The position numbers and the translations under genes are program-made. Positions 8,936 to 17,811 of a stretch of DNA of 64,000 nucleotides are shown piece after piece. This stretch comes from a bacterium. Lineage in GTDB: Bacteria; Actinomycetota; Acidimicrobiia; Spongiisociales; ZC4RG35. The DNA lies in NCBI GenBank assembly GCA_024638655.1, contig JAHEJW010000003.1, positions 52,901 through 116,900 of the forward strand, written 5' to 3'. The number at the start of each line of letters is the position of its first letter. Position 1 is the first letter of the stretch. The notes beneath the pieces are model-generated. The model saw nothing but the letters and a program-made list of their open reading frames with translations, ran no database searches and was not told the DNA's origin.

Positions 8936-9772
8936 ATGGAGCTCGGAACCTTCGGAGCTTGGAGGTCTCTTCGGTCGATCACTCCGGCGATGGCCGGTGA
9001 GATCGAGAAGATGGGATACGGTGCGATCTGGATCGGAGGCTCTCCTCCCGGCGACCTCGAGGCAGTCGAGGAGATCATCGATGCCACCGAGCGGATCCCC
9101 ATCGTGACCGGCATCGTCAACATGTGGCGTGAACAAGCGAGCGCGGTCGCCAGGTCCTACCACCGGGTCGAAAGCCGTCACCCGGGACGGTTCTGGTTGG
9201 GCGTTGGAGTCGGGCACCGTGAGTCCGTGGAGCAATACCGGAGCCCCATGGAGAAGATCTCCGAATACCTGGGTGGATTGAGCACCGCAGAGGTGCCCTC
9301 AGAACGAGTGGTCCTCGCCGCGCTGGGGCCCACGGCGTTGCGAATAGCGGCCGATCGAACCGCAGGAGCACATCCCTATCTCACCACACCACGCCACACC
9401 AGAATGGCTCGAGACATCATCGGTCCCGGTCGGCTCCTGGCTCCCGAGCAGAAGATCACCGTGGATGAGAACCTGGAACGCGCTCGAGCAGCGGGCCGGG
9501 TGATCGTCAAGCGCTACCTGAGACTGGCCAACTATCGGAACAACCTGCTCCGGGAAGGCTGGGAGGAAACAGACTTCGCTGATGGGGGAAGCGACGAGTT
9601 AGTCGACTCCCTCTCTCTACACGGCTCCGCCGAGACCGTCGCTCAAGGGATTCGCTCCCACGTTGCTGCAGGCGCGGACCACGTTTGCGTCCAGGCAATA
9701 GGAGACGACCCGGTGCTCGAGTACCGCGCCCTGGCTGAGCTCCTCCTCGACCAGAGGTCGACCTCGAACTGA
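8936..9772 (+). CDS. Short LLM-class F420-dependent oxidoreductase (MSMEG_4141-like family)
   Basis: A 278-residue luciferase-like barrel protein, shorter than the usual 330-350. It opens with MELGTFGAWRSL, carries GYGAIWIGG, and has the RFWLGVGVGH segment seen in F420-linked members. The C-terminal VAAGADHVCVQ strand closes the barrel. The layout resembles the actinobacterial TIGR03620-type family. I infer F420 use from family resemblance, not from a defined binding residue. It is convergent with the SulP gene. Confidence 0.78.
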   Translation: MELGTFGAWRSLRSITPAMAGEIEKMGYGAIWIGGSPPGDLEAVEEIIDATERIPIVTGIVNMWREQASAVARSYHRVESRHPGRFWLGVGVGHRESVEQYRSPMEKISEYLGGLSTAEVPSERVVLAALGPTALRIAADRTAGAHPYLTTPRHTRMARDIIGPGRLLAPEQKITVDENLERARAAGRVIVKRYLRLANYRNNLLREGWEETDFADGGSDELVDSLSLHGSAETVAQGIRSHVAAGADHVCVQAIGDDPVLEYRALAELLLDQRSTSN

Positions 9773-9804
9773 GCCTGCAGTTTCTCGATATCAGCCAACG
9801 ACTT

Positions 9805-9819
9805 CGGTCGGATCGACCG
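9805..9819. terminator. Small perfect hairpin between convergent genes
   Basis: CGGTCG-GAT-CGACCG forms a six-base-pair stem with a three-base loop. It lies between the LLM stop at 9772 and the SulP stop at 9861. There is no T-run, so termination is only a suggestion from position. Confidence 0.3.
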
Positions 9820-9860
9820 GCGAATGAGGCTCAGCGACGACACCCGACTCCCCTACTCCC

Positions 9861-11564
9861 TCAGCTCTTCACGAATGAGTCGACGGCAGAGATCGTGTTG
9901 GCGAAGAAGTTGTCGTCCCCGATCTGGTCATAGAGGCCGTAGCTGCGCAATCTGTCCTTGACCGGGCCCTTGAGACCGGCAAAGGCAAACGTCACACCTT
10001 TCTGTGCTAGATCCTCGAGGACATCTGTGAGTATCTCGGCCCCGGTGCTGTCGATATCGGTGATTGCATTGCCTACGACTACTACCCGTCGGATCGGCCG
10101 ACCGACATCTCGCATCCTCTCTTGCAGCCGCCGGCCGAAGTCAGGAGCGTTGGCGAAGAAGAGAGGAGCGTCATAGCGGATCATCAAGAGGCCATCGATC
10201 ACCTTGGCCTCAGGATGACGCTCCCGGTCGTGATACCCGGGGACACCCTCGACCTTCCCCAGCTCAGTGCTATGCGGTCGCCACGCCTTACGAACGAAGT
10301 TGGCGATCGAAAGCGCAATCGCCACACCGATGCCTTCTAGAACACCAATGAAGAGAACCGCCACCGCGGCAGCCAGGGACAGCAGGAACTCGGATCGTCT
10401 TACCCGAAGTAGCCAGGCCCATCCCCGCCAGTCGAACAGCGACAGCGAGGCTGTGATGACTATCGCGGCGAGAGTCGGTGCTGGCATGAGTGAGACCACT
10501 CCGGGCACGGCGAACATGATCACAATCACTCCTACAGCAGCGACGACACCCGTCAGCTGGGTCCGCGAGCCGACGGCCATCGCCACGGCGGTGCGAGAAG
10601 AGCTGGCGCTGGTCGGGAAGCCTTGGAAGAGGCCAGAGAGAAGATTGGCCGCCCCAAGTGCCTTTATCTCGCTGTTCGGGTCCACATGAACGCCCGACTT
10701 GAGGGAGGTGGCTGTTGAGAGCGCTCCCGTATCGGCAAACGAGACCAGTGCAACTGCGACCGCACCGCCAACTAGAGCGGGAACAACGTCGAGCCCGACC
10801 CCTGGAATCGTGAGCGGCGGAAGCCCGGCGGGAATATCGCCTACCAGCTCGACACCTGACGTCGTCAGGTCGAAGATCGCCACAGCGACAATCGAGCCGG
10901 CCGCCGCGACGATCACACCCGGGCGGAGCTGGACCAACCGGTTGAGGATGACAATGACACCCACACCGATGGCTGACAGCGTCAGAGCCGCGCCGAGAAC
11001 CTCACCGTCGAGAACGCTCCTCACCGAGCCCACCACCAGATCGAAGGTGGTCTCGGCGTCTACTGAGAACCCGAGGGCTTTCGGCACCTGCGAGACGAAG
11101 ATGAGGACCGCGATTCCGTTCAGATAGCCGATGCGAATCGGCTTTGAGAGCAGTTCGGTGATCACCCCGAGATTCAGATATCCGGCGGCGACGCAGACAA
11201 GGCCTGCGAGAATGCTCATTGCAGAGGCGAGAGCGATCGCGGCGCCGCCATCTCCTGCTGCCAGAGGGAGGACCACAGCGGCGATGACGGGTGCCAGTGA
11301 GGAGTCGGGGCCCAAAACCAACTGGCGGTTGGGGCCGAGAGCCGAGTATGCGATCAGCGCAGCGATAGTGGTGTAGATGCCCGTCACCGCCGGCAGCCCC
11401 GTCAGTTCGGCGTACGCCATTCCCTGGGGAATGAGCATCGTCGCCAGCACCACACCCGCCACGACGTCGGGTCGCAGATCGGTCCGTTGATAGCTCCGCA
11501 GCGTCGAAACGATCGGTATCCGATCGAAGATCGATTCGGTTTCGGTGAACACTTGCTCCGCCAT
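9861..11564 (-). CDS. SulP family inorganic anion transporter with STAS domain
   Basis: A 567-residue membrane protein of the SLC26/SulP family, which moves sulfate, bicarbonate or other anions. The family signature ATMLIPQGMAYAELTGLP lies near the N-terminus, and about 12 to 14 hydrophobic helices follow. The C-terminal ~130 residues are a STAS domain, including GNAITDIDSTGAEIL. Substrate cannot be assigned; bicarbonate and sulfate are both possible. I used ATG 11564. A TTG at 11636 would add 24 residues, but these look non-coding. It is divergent from the glutamate dehydrogenase gene, with about 180 bp between the two starts. Confidence 0.88.
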   Translation of the reverse strand: MAEQVFTETESIFDRIPIVSTLRSYQRTDLRPDVVAGVVLATMLIPQGMAYAELTGLPAVTGIYTTIAALIAYSALGPNRQLVLGPDSSLAPVIAAVVLPLAAGDGGAAIALASAMSILAGLVCVAAGYLNLGVITELLSKPIRIGYLNGIAVLIFVSQVPKALGFSVDAETTFDLVVGSVRSVLDGEVLGAALTLSAIGVGVIVILNRLVQLRPGVIVAAAGSIVAVAIFDLTTSGVELVGDIPAGLPPLTIPGVGLDVVPALVGGAVAVALVSFADTGALSTATSLKSGVHVDPNSEIKALGAANLLSGLFQGFPTSASSSRTAVAMAVGSRTQLTGVVAAVGVIVIMFAVPGVVSLMPAPTLAAIVITASLSLFDWRGWAWLLRVRRSEFLLSLAAAVAVLFIGVLEGIGVAIALSIANFVRKAWRPHSTELGKVEGVPGYHDRERHPEAKVIDGLLMIRYDAPLFFANAPDFGRRLQERMRDVGRPIRRVVVVGNAITDIDSTGAEILTDVLEDLAQKGVTFAFAGLKGPVKDRLRSYGLYDQIGDDNFFANTISAVDSFVKS

Positions 11565-11744
11565 GACAGAACGTGAAGATACCTGGGTGTTCCCCCATGG
11601 TTCTCCTCCCACAGTGCGGGCAGTGTTCCCTTCCAACTAGGGGCATACGGCCCTGTTGTACGGTACGGACATGAGGTGGGCTGTTTGTATGAACCGGCGG
11701 TTTTCGGGCGCGCTGCCCATGTGTGCCAGTCGAGAGACGTCAGG

Positions 11745-14700
11745 GTGACCATTGACCCCGGCCAGGATGAGGCTGCTTTTCTCGAGGCGGTGGTCGAACG
11801 GATAGAGGTCGAATCCGATACACGATCGGAGATGCTCGAGAGTTTCGCCCTCAGCTATCTCTATCGATATCCCTGGTCCGACACCACGTCGGCAGACTCC
11901 CTGTATCGAGAGGTGCTGAATCTCTTCGAGTTCATCGAGAAGCGGTCCGGCCCGATCGCAGTCCGGGCTTTCAACCCAACGATCGATGACCACGGATATC
12001 CATCGAGTGGAACCGTCGTCGAGATCCACGTCGATGACAGCCCATTCCTGGTGGACTCGATCACCAACGAGTTGGCTGCCCACCAGCTGGACGTTGTGAG
12101 GGTCCTCCATCCGGTCTTGGGAACCACCCGAGACGGAGAGGGTCGGCTGACGGGCCTCAAGTCGGCGAGGTCCTCGGACCAGAGAGAGTCGGTCCAGCAC
12201 TATCTCCTGGAAAGACAGCTGTTCAAAGCCGACCTGCCGGCGTTGGAGAAGGCGATCACCCGGGTTTTGCAGGACGTGCGCGCAACCGTACGCGACTTCC
12301 AGCCACTGCTCGAGGTGCTACCCCTGATGGCGTCGTATGCGAGAAGGGGAAAGAGCCACTACCCGGTCGACGATGTGAACGAGGCCGTGGCCTTCCTCGA
12401 ATGGCTTGCCGACGACAACTTCGTGCTGCTCGGATACAGGGAGTACCGACTCGATGACGGCCCTGATGGGAAGACCATCCAATGCGTGCCGGACTCGGGT
12501 CTGGGGATCCTCTCCGACCATCGTGGCTCATCGCTGTGCGAACCAAAGCCGCTGTCGACTCTGACGCCGCAGGTCGCGGCTCGCTACGAAAGAGGCGAAC
12601 TGCTCGTCATTTCGAAGACGAACCGGCTCGCCACCGTTCATCGCCGGGCAAGGATGGACTACATCGGCGTCAGGATTGTCGGCGACGACGGCTCGTCAGT
12701 CGGTGAAGCCCGTCTCCTTGGGTTGTTCACGTCCAAGGCCTACATGGAGAGGGCGTCGAGGACGCCAGTGCTCAGACAGAAACTCGCCGACATTGCCCGG
12801 GCCGAGGACCTCATCGAAGGATCCCATGACCACAAAGCAGTCGTTGCGCTGTTCGAGAGCTTCCCGAAAGACGAGCTCTTCGGCGTCCCCGACGACGACC
12901 TTCGTCGCTTGCTGATAGGTCTGCTCGAGCTCCAGGAAAAAGCGAGAGTGCAGCTATTCGTCAGACGGGATTTGCTCGACCGGAGTGCCCGAGTCCTCCT
13001 AGCCATCCCGCGCGACCGCTATTCGACCAGCCTCGCCAGGCGTCTCGAGAGGCTGTTCTTGGACAGGTTCGAAGGCGAGTCGGTGGATTTCCATCTGGAA
13101 CTCGGCTCCAGCGAGTTGGCCCGGCTCCACTTCCGGGTCTGGGTGGGTGAAGGGCCCGTACCCGACGTGGACTTCGAGAAGCTCGACCGGGATGTCCTGA
13201 GGATCACACGTTCCTGGCAAGAACAGGTCACCGAAGTGCTCGGCAGGGATTACGGCAAGCAGACTGCCACGCACATGGCAGAGAAGTGGGCCCCCCGATT
13301 TCCTTCTTACTACACGAGCTCAACGGAGCTGAATGTCGCCGCCGGCGACATCGAGAGCCTCGACCACATGACCAGAAACGGCCTCGAAACCCTGGTCGGA
13401 ATACAGAACGAGCTCGATGGCTCGGAGAGCCTCACCCGCGTCGCCCTGTACGGGTACGGCAAACGTCCTCTGTCCGACTTGATCCCTGCCCTCGAAGACA
13501 TGGGTCTCCAGGTCATCGAGGAGGTGCCAACCAGGATCACCGGCGCCGAAGAGATCTTCATTCACGACTTCGGCGTCAAGAGCTCATTGGGAAGACAGCT
13601 CGACCTCGAGACCTCACGGGACAGGGTTTCCGCCGCCCTGACCGCGGTTTGGGGTGGAGGGGCCGAGTCTGACACCCTCTCTCGACTCGTGGTCGTCGGA
13701 GGCCTCGACCATGTCCAGGTCGAGATCCTTCGGGCCTACCGCACCTACTGGCGTCGCGTCAAACCGACATTCACGGTGGCCTACGTCAACGACACCCTCG
13801 TCGAGCATGCCGAGATCACCTGGAGCCTGATGGAGCTCTTTGCCATGAGATTCGACCCTGCAGGCACCGATGACGGCTACGAAGCTCTCCGTTACGAAGT
13901 GCTCGGACTGCTGGACGACGTCCCTTCGCTCGACCAGGACCGAATCCTCAGGGGGTTCCTCGGACTCATAGATGCCACGCTGAGGACGAATGTATACAAG
14001 CCGGAACGCCGCTCGATATCGTTCAAGCTGGCATCCCCGGAAGTTCCGGACATGCCTGCTCCTCGACCGCATGTCGAGGTCTTCGTCATGGGCCGCGACG
14101 TCGAGGGAATCCATCTCCGAGCTGGGCCAATAGCCAGGGGCGGCATCCGCTGGTCGGATCGCAGAGAGGACTATCGGACCGAGGTACTGGGTCTGATGAA
14201 GGCCCAAGTGACCAAGAACTCGGTGATTGTCCCGACCGGAGCAAAGGGCGGATTCGTGCTCACCAGCCACGGGGCCGGGCACGAATCGGCACGCGACCGC
14301 GCCGAAGCCGCCTACGACACTTATATCCGAGGGCTTCTCGACCTGACCGACAACCTCGTCGACGGTGAGGTGATTCATCCGGACAACGTGAGAGTGCGCG
14401 ACGGCGACGACCCCTACTTGGTGGTCGCCGCAGACAAAGGGACGGCCACCTTCTCGGACGCAGCAAACGCCATCGCCGCAGATTATGGCTACTGGCTCGG
14501 AGATGCCTTCGCCTCGGGTGGATCGACCGGATACGACCACAAAGAACTCGGGATAACCGCACGCGGTGCATGGAAGTCACTGGAGCGACATCTCTTCGAG
14601 CTCGAGCTGAACCCTAAGAGAGACAGCTTCACCGCCATCGGTATCGGCGACATGTCAGGTGACGTTTTCGGGAACGGAATGCTCCAATCGCACACCATTC

Positions 14701-16520
14701 GCCTCATAGCCGCATTCGACCACCGTCACATCTTCATTGACCCCGAACCCGACCCCAATAGAGCATTCGAGGAACGGAGCAGGCTCTTCGGCCAGCCGGG
14801 CTCGAGTTGGGCCGACTACGACGCCTCCCTCATCTCACATGGTGGAGGTGTCTACCCGAGATCGGCGAAGGAAGTCCAGTTGACGGACGAGGTCAGGGAG
14901 ACACTCGCAGTCGATGCGCAGTCAGTCACCCCGGCCGAATTGATCCGGATGATTCTTAGGGCTCCTGTCGACGTCCTCTTCAACGGCGGCATCGGAACTT
15001 ATGTGAAGGGCACCGACGAGGCAGACGACGCTGTCGGTGATCGGGCCAACGCCCAGGTGCGTGTCAGCGGATCAGACCTGCGATGCCGGGTGGTGGTGGA
15101 AGGGGGCAATCTCGGCCTGACCCAGGCGGGGCGCGTCGAATACTCGAGTGGCGGCGGAAAGATCAACACCGACTTCATCGACAACTCGGGCGGCGTCAAC
15201 TGTTCCGACCGGGAGGTCAACCTGAAGATTCTCCTGCGGCTGATGGCGGGCAAGGGTCTGATCACAAGCATCGATAGCCGTGTGAAGCTCTCAGAGGCCG
15301 CATCGGAGGTGGTGGAGAAGATCCTCGAGGACAACTTCGAGCAGGCGCAACGCATCTCACTCGAAGTGGAGACCTCCCCTGGCCGGCTCGACTCTTATGA
15401 GGATCTGATGACCGAGCTCGAGCGAAATGGGGTGCTGGATCGAGAGATCGAAGGCTTGCCCTCGTCCGAGGAGATGACGGAGCGCTCCCGCCGGAGGGCC
15501 GGTCTGGACCGACCGGAGCTCGCGGTCCTGATGGCGTATGCGAAAGGCGCTATTGCTCGCTCATTGCTGGCCTCGAGCTTCGCCCAGTCGCCAGGTTCGA
15601 CCGGGTACCTTCAGGCCTATTTCCCCTCTGCGATCTTCGAGGAATTCGGTTCCGTCGTCGGGGAGCATCCTCTTCGCCGCGAGATCGTCTGCACCCTCGC
15701 CGCCAATGAGATCGTGAACACCCAGGGCACCTCCTTCGTCTCGCAGCTGGAAGCTCGCAGCGGCGCCGACACGGCCGAGGTCGCCCTGGCATACACAACA
15801 GCTCGAGACGTGGCCGATGCTCGATCACGACGGAGGCTCATCGAGTCCCATATGCCCGATGTTGACGCCGGGACCTGGCTCGAAGTCATGAACAATCACG
15901 ATCGAACGATGTCGACTCTCACGAGGTGGTTCCTACGACACACCCGCCCTGACTCGGGGGAGGTCAGCGAATGGAAGGCGCGTTTCAGCGAGCTGGAGAC
16001 TCTCGCACCGGATCTCGGACCGCCCAGCTGGAAATCAGAGCGGGCGTCGAGAGCCGACGAGTTGATATCTGCCGGCTTCGCTCCCGCCATAGCGCGGAGG
16101 TTGGCCTCATTGAGGGATCTGATTCACGCCCCGGGGATCATCGACCTGGCCAGAAGGGGCAGTCGAGCTCCGTCGGACATCGCCCGGATCTTCTTCCGGA
16201 TCGGCCAGGCCGTCCAGCTCGATGCACTGGAAGGGATCTTGGCCGGAATGGTCACCACCGACTCATGGAACCGGTGGGCGCGCCAAACGATCGAAGACGA
16301 CCTCGCGGAAATGCGGCGGCTAATCGCCGAGCGAGTACTCGCCGAGGGCGGCGATCGCGAGGCAGATGACGCCGTCGATCTCTTCCTGGCACGGAGGGCC
16401 CACGCCCTGAAGCGAGTCCTCGAGTTCACCCACACTCTCGAGGACGACGCCGACCGTGACCTCACCTTCTTCATGGTCGTGGCCCGCCAAGTCGAAACGC
16501 TGGCCACACCCGTCCCCTGA
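11745..16520 (+). CDS. Large NAD-specific glutamate dehydrogenase (~180 kDa class)
   Basis: A ~1,590-residue enzyme that oxidatively deaminates glutamate to 2-oxoglutarate with NAD+. The long N-terminal regulatory half (ACT-like segments such as GTVVEIHVDDSPFLVDSITN) precedes the catalytic core. The core holds GPIARGGIRWSDR, the KAQVTKNSVIVPTGAKGG substrate-lysine region and the nucleotide-binding VVVEGGNLGLTQ region with NGGIGTYVKG. A helical C-terminal domain ends the protein. Length and order match the 1,600-residue class known from Streptomyces and proteobacteria. The frame is open from GTG 11676; GTG 11745 is preferred because the first 23 residues lack conserved character. This is the largest gene in the window and appears intact. 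Confidence 0.93.
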   Translation: MTIDPGQDEAAFLEAVVERIEVESDTRSEMLESFALSYLYRYPWSDTTSADSLYREVLNLFEFIEKRSGPIAVRAFNPTIDDHGYPSSGTVVEIHVDDSPFLVDSITNELAAHQLDVVRVLHPVLGTTRDGEGRLTGLKSARSSDQRESVQHYLLERQLFKADLPALEKAITRVLQDVRATVRDFQPLLEVLPLMASYARRGKSHYPVDDVNEAVAFLEWLADDNFVLLGYREYRLDDGPDGKTIQCVPDSGLGILSDHRGSSLCEPKPLSTLTPQVAARYERGELLVISKTNRLATVHRRARMDYIGVRIVGDDGSSVGEARLLGLFTSKAYMERASRTPVLRQKLADIARAEDLIEGSHDHKAVVALFESFPKDELFGVPDDDLRRLLIGLLELQEKARVQLFVRRDLLDRSARVLLAIPRDRYSTSLARRLERLFLDRFEGESVDFHLELGSSELARLHFRVWVGEGPVPDVDFEKLDRDVLRITRSWQEQVTEVLGRDYGKQTATHMAEKWAPRFPSYYTSSTELNVAAGDIESLDHMTRNGLETLVGIQNELDGSESLTRVALYGYGKRPLSDLIPALEDMGLQVIEEVPTRITGAEEIFIHDFGVKSSLGRQLDLETSRDRVSAALTAVWGGGAESDTLSRLVVVGGLDHVQVEILRAYRTYWRRVKPTFTVAYVNDTLVEHAEITWSLMELFAMRFDPAGTDDGYEALRYEVLGLLDDVPSLDQDRILRGFLGLIDATLRTNVYKPERRSISFKLASPEVPDMPAPRPHVEVFVMGRDVEGIHLRAGPIARGGIRWSDRREDYRTEVLGLMKAQVTKNSVIVPTGAKGGFVLTSHGAGHESARDRAEAAYDTYIRGLLDLTDNLVDGEVIHPDNVRVRDGDDPYLVVAADKGTATFSDAANAIAADYGYWLGDAFASGGSTGYDHKELGITARGAWKSLERHLFELELNPKRDSFTAIGIGDMSGDVFGNGMLQSHTIRLIAAFDHRHIFIDPEPDPNRAFEERSRLFGQPGSSWADYDASLISHGGGVYPRSAKEVQLTDEVRETLAVDAQSVTPAELIRMILRAPVDVLFNGGIGTYVKGTDEADDAVGDRANAQVRVSGSDLRCRVVVEGGNLGLTQAGRVEYSSGGGKINTDFIDNSGGVNCSDREVNLKILLRLMAGKGLITSIDSRVKLSEAASEVVEKILEDNFEQAQRISLEVETSPGRLDSYEDLMTELERNGVLDREIEGLPSSEEMTERSRRRAGLDRPELAVLMAYAKGAIARSLLASSFAQSPGSTGYLQAYFPSAIFEEFGSVVGEHPLRREIVCTLAANEIVNTQGTSFVSQLEARSGADTAEVALAYTTARDVADARSRRRLIESHMPDVDAGTWLEVMNNHDRTMSTLTRWFLRHTRPDSGEVSEWKARFSELETLAPDLGPPSWKSERASRADELISAGFAPAIARRLASLRDLIHAPGIIDLARRGSRAPSDIARIFFRIGQAVQLDALEGILAGMVTTDSWNRWARQTIEDDLAEMRRLIAERVLAEGGDREADDAVDLFLARRAHALKRVLEFTHTLEDDADRDLTFFMVVARQVETLATPVP

Positions 16521-16621
16521 TCGCCGCATCCCCCAGCCCGCAACTAGAGACGGGAATCACAGCCGGCCGCTGAGGAACGCGGTCGCGGATCCTCGATTGG
16601 CGCCTTCTAACGTCTCGAGCG

Positions 16622-17518
16622 ATGCTCCCGGTCCTCGTCGACGTCCTCGCCCCGGTCTTCGCCATCGTTGCGATCGGCTTCGTCATCGCTCGGGCTGTGA
16701 ATATCGAGCCATCGGCGCTGGCGACACTCTCCTACTGGATCCTCGGGCCCGCCTTCATCTTCAACGTTCTGGCGACAGCCGACCTCGATCCGGGTGTGGT
16801 CGGCAAAGTCGTAGGCGCCTCGGCCATGGCGATGCTCGTGGCCGGAGTGGCAGCCGCGCTGTTGTCGGGGACCATGGGTGTCGGCTTCTCCCGTCTGGCG
16901 GCAACGGTTCTCACATCCATCTACGGCAACGTGGGGAACTTTGGTCTCGCGATCAGCGCATTCGCACTCGGGGATGACGTGTTGCCCATCGCCGGCATTG
17001 TGATGGTGACGGTGAACACACTTGGCATACTGGTCGGAGTAGGGCTAGCCACCTTCAGGCACGGTTCGGCCTGGAGCGCGATCCGAACGGCAGTCGGCTC
17101 ACCACTGGCACTAGCAGTGGTACCGGCGCTACTGGTCAACATCTCGAACATCGATCTTCCCGTCTGGGCCGACCGGCCGATTTCGCTGCTGGCCGGAGCT
17201 CTGATTCCGGTGATGCTGTTGACGCTGGGAATTCAGCTGGCCTTGATGCCGCGGGCGATTCCCGACCCGCGGATCGCCGGGCCATTGGCGATCAAACTGG
17301 CAATTGCCCCTCTCGGAGCTTTCGCGGCCGTGGCGCTCCTCAACCTCACCGGCGTGGCGGCGGACGTTGTCATCCTGCAGGCGGCAATGCCGGCTGCGGT
17401 CTTCACATCTTTGATAGCCCTCGAGCACGACCTCGAAGCGGACTATGTGACCTCCGTGGTTCTCGTTGGGACACTGGTCTCGGCACTCACACTCCCTGTG
17501 GTGATCGCCTGGCTCTAG
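16622..17518 (+). CDS. AEC (auxin efflux carrier) family transporter
   Basis: A 298-residue polytopic protein with about ten hydrophobic helices in two halves. It begins MLPVLVDVLAPVFAIVAIGF and contains NVGNFGLAISAFALG, the conserved pore segment of the AEC (MdcF/YfdV-like) family. Members export or import carboxylates and similar small anions. It is separated by about 100 bp from the upstream glutamate dehydrogenase gene on the same strand, so a link to dicarboxylate or amino-acid metabolism is possible but unproven. Confidence 0.85.
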   Translation: MLPVLVDVLAPVFAIVAIGFVIARAVNIEPSALATLSYWILGPAFIFNVLATADLDPGVVGKVVGASAMAMLVAGVAAALLSGTMGVGFSRLAATVLTSIYGNVGNFGLAISAFALGDDVLPIAGIVMVTVNTLGILVGVGLATFRHGSAWSAIRTAVGSPLALAVVPALLVNISNIDLPVWADRPISLLAGALIPVMLLTLGIQLALMPRAIPDPRIAGPLAIKLAIAPLGAFAAVALLNLTGVAADVVILQAAMPAAVFTSLIALEHDLEADYVTSVVLVGTLVSALTLPVVIAWL

Positions 17519-17622
17519 CACTCGATTCTCGACAGCGCTATGACTAGCGCGGTTGGCCGCATGGGATGATCCTTGCGATAGGCAGGGTTCGCTCGACTAT
17601 GTCCGAGGAGGAAAGGGGCGAG

Positions 17623-17802
17623 GTGACCGGTCGTAGACAACCAAGCAGCGAGCTCATCGATTGGCATGGAGTCAAGCGAGCGATCGGCTCGGGCGCCCGC
17701 TTCATTGCGGTCCACGCCTCGATGCTGATGGCTGCCGCGGTGATTTGCCTGTTCGCGATGGTCATCGTCTGGATCCTCTTCCAGCCATCCCCACTTCTCT
17801 GA
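17623..17802 (+). CDS. Small single-pass membrane protein, unknown function
   Basis: A 59-residue protein with a polar N-terminus and one strong C-terminal helix (about residues 30-52, MLMAAAVICLFAMVIVWILF). A purine-rich GAGGAGGAAAGGGGCGAG precedes the GTG at 17623, which decides this start. An upstream ATG at 17599 or 17566 would add 8 or 19 residues. It ends 10 bp before the stop of the convergent cyclase-like gene. I do not recognise the family. Confidence 0.5.
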   Translation: MTGRRQPSSELIDWHGVKRAIGSGARFIAVHASMLMAAAVICLFAMVIVWILFQPSPLL

Positions 17803-17811
17803 GGCGCGCGG

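Noticed and set aside
11637..12200. 187-codon minus-strand frame at the start of glutamate dehydrogenase
   Set aside because: It is antisense to the N-terminal domain and crosses the likely divergent promoter.
13614..14540. 308-codon minus-strand open frame inside glutamate dehydrogenase
   Set aside because: It lies wholly opposite a conserved enzyme core; the high GC content makes long antisense frames common.
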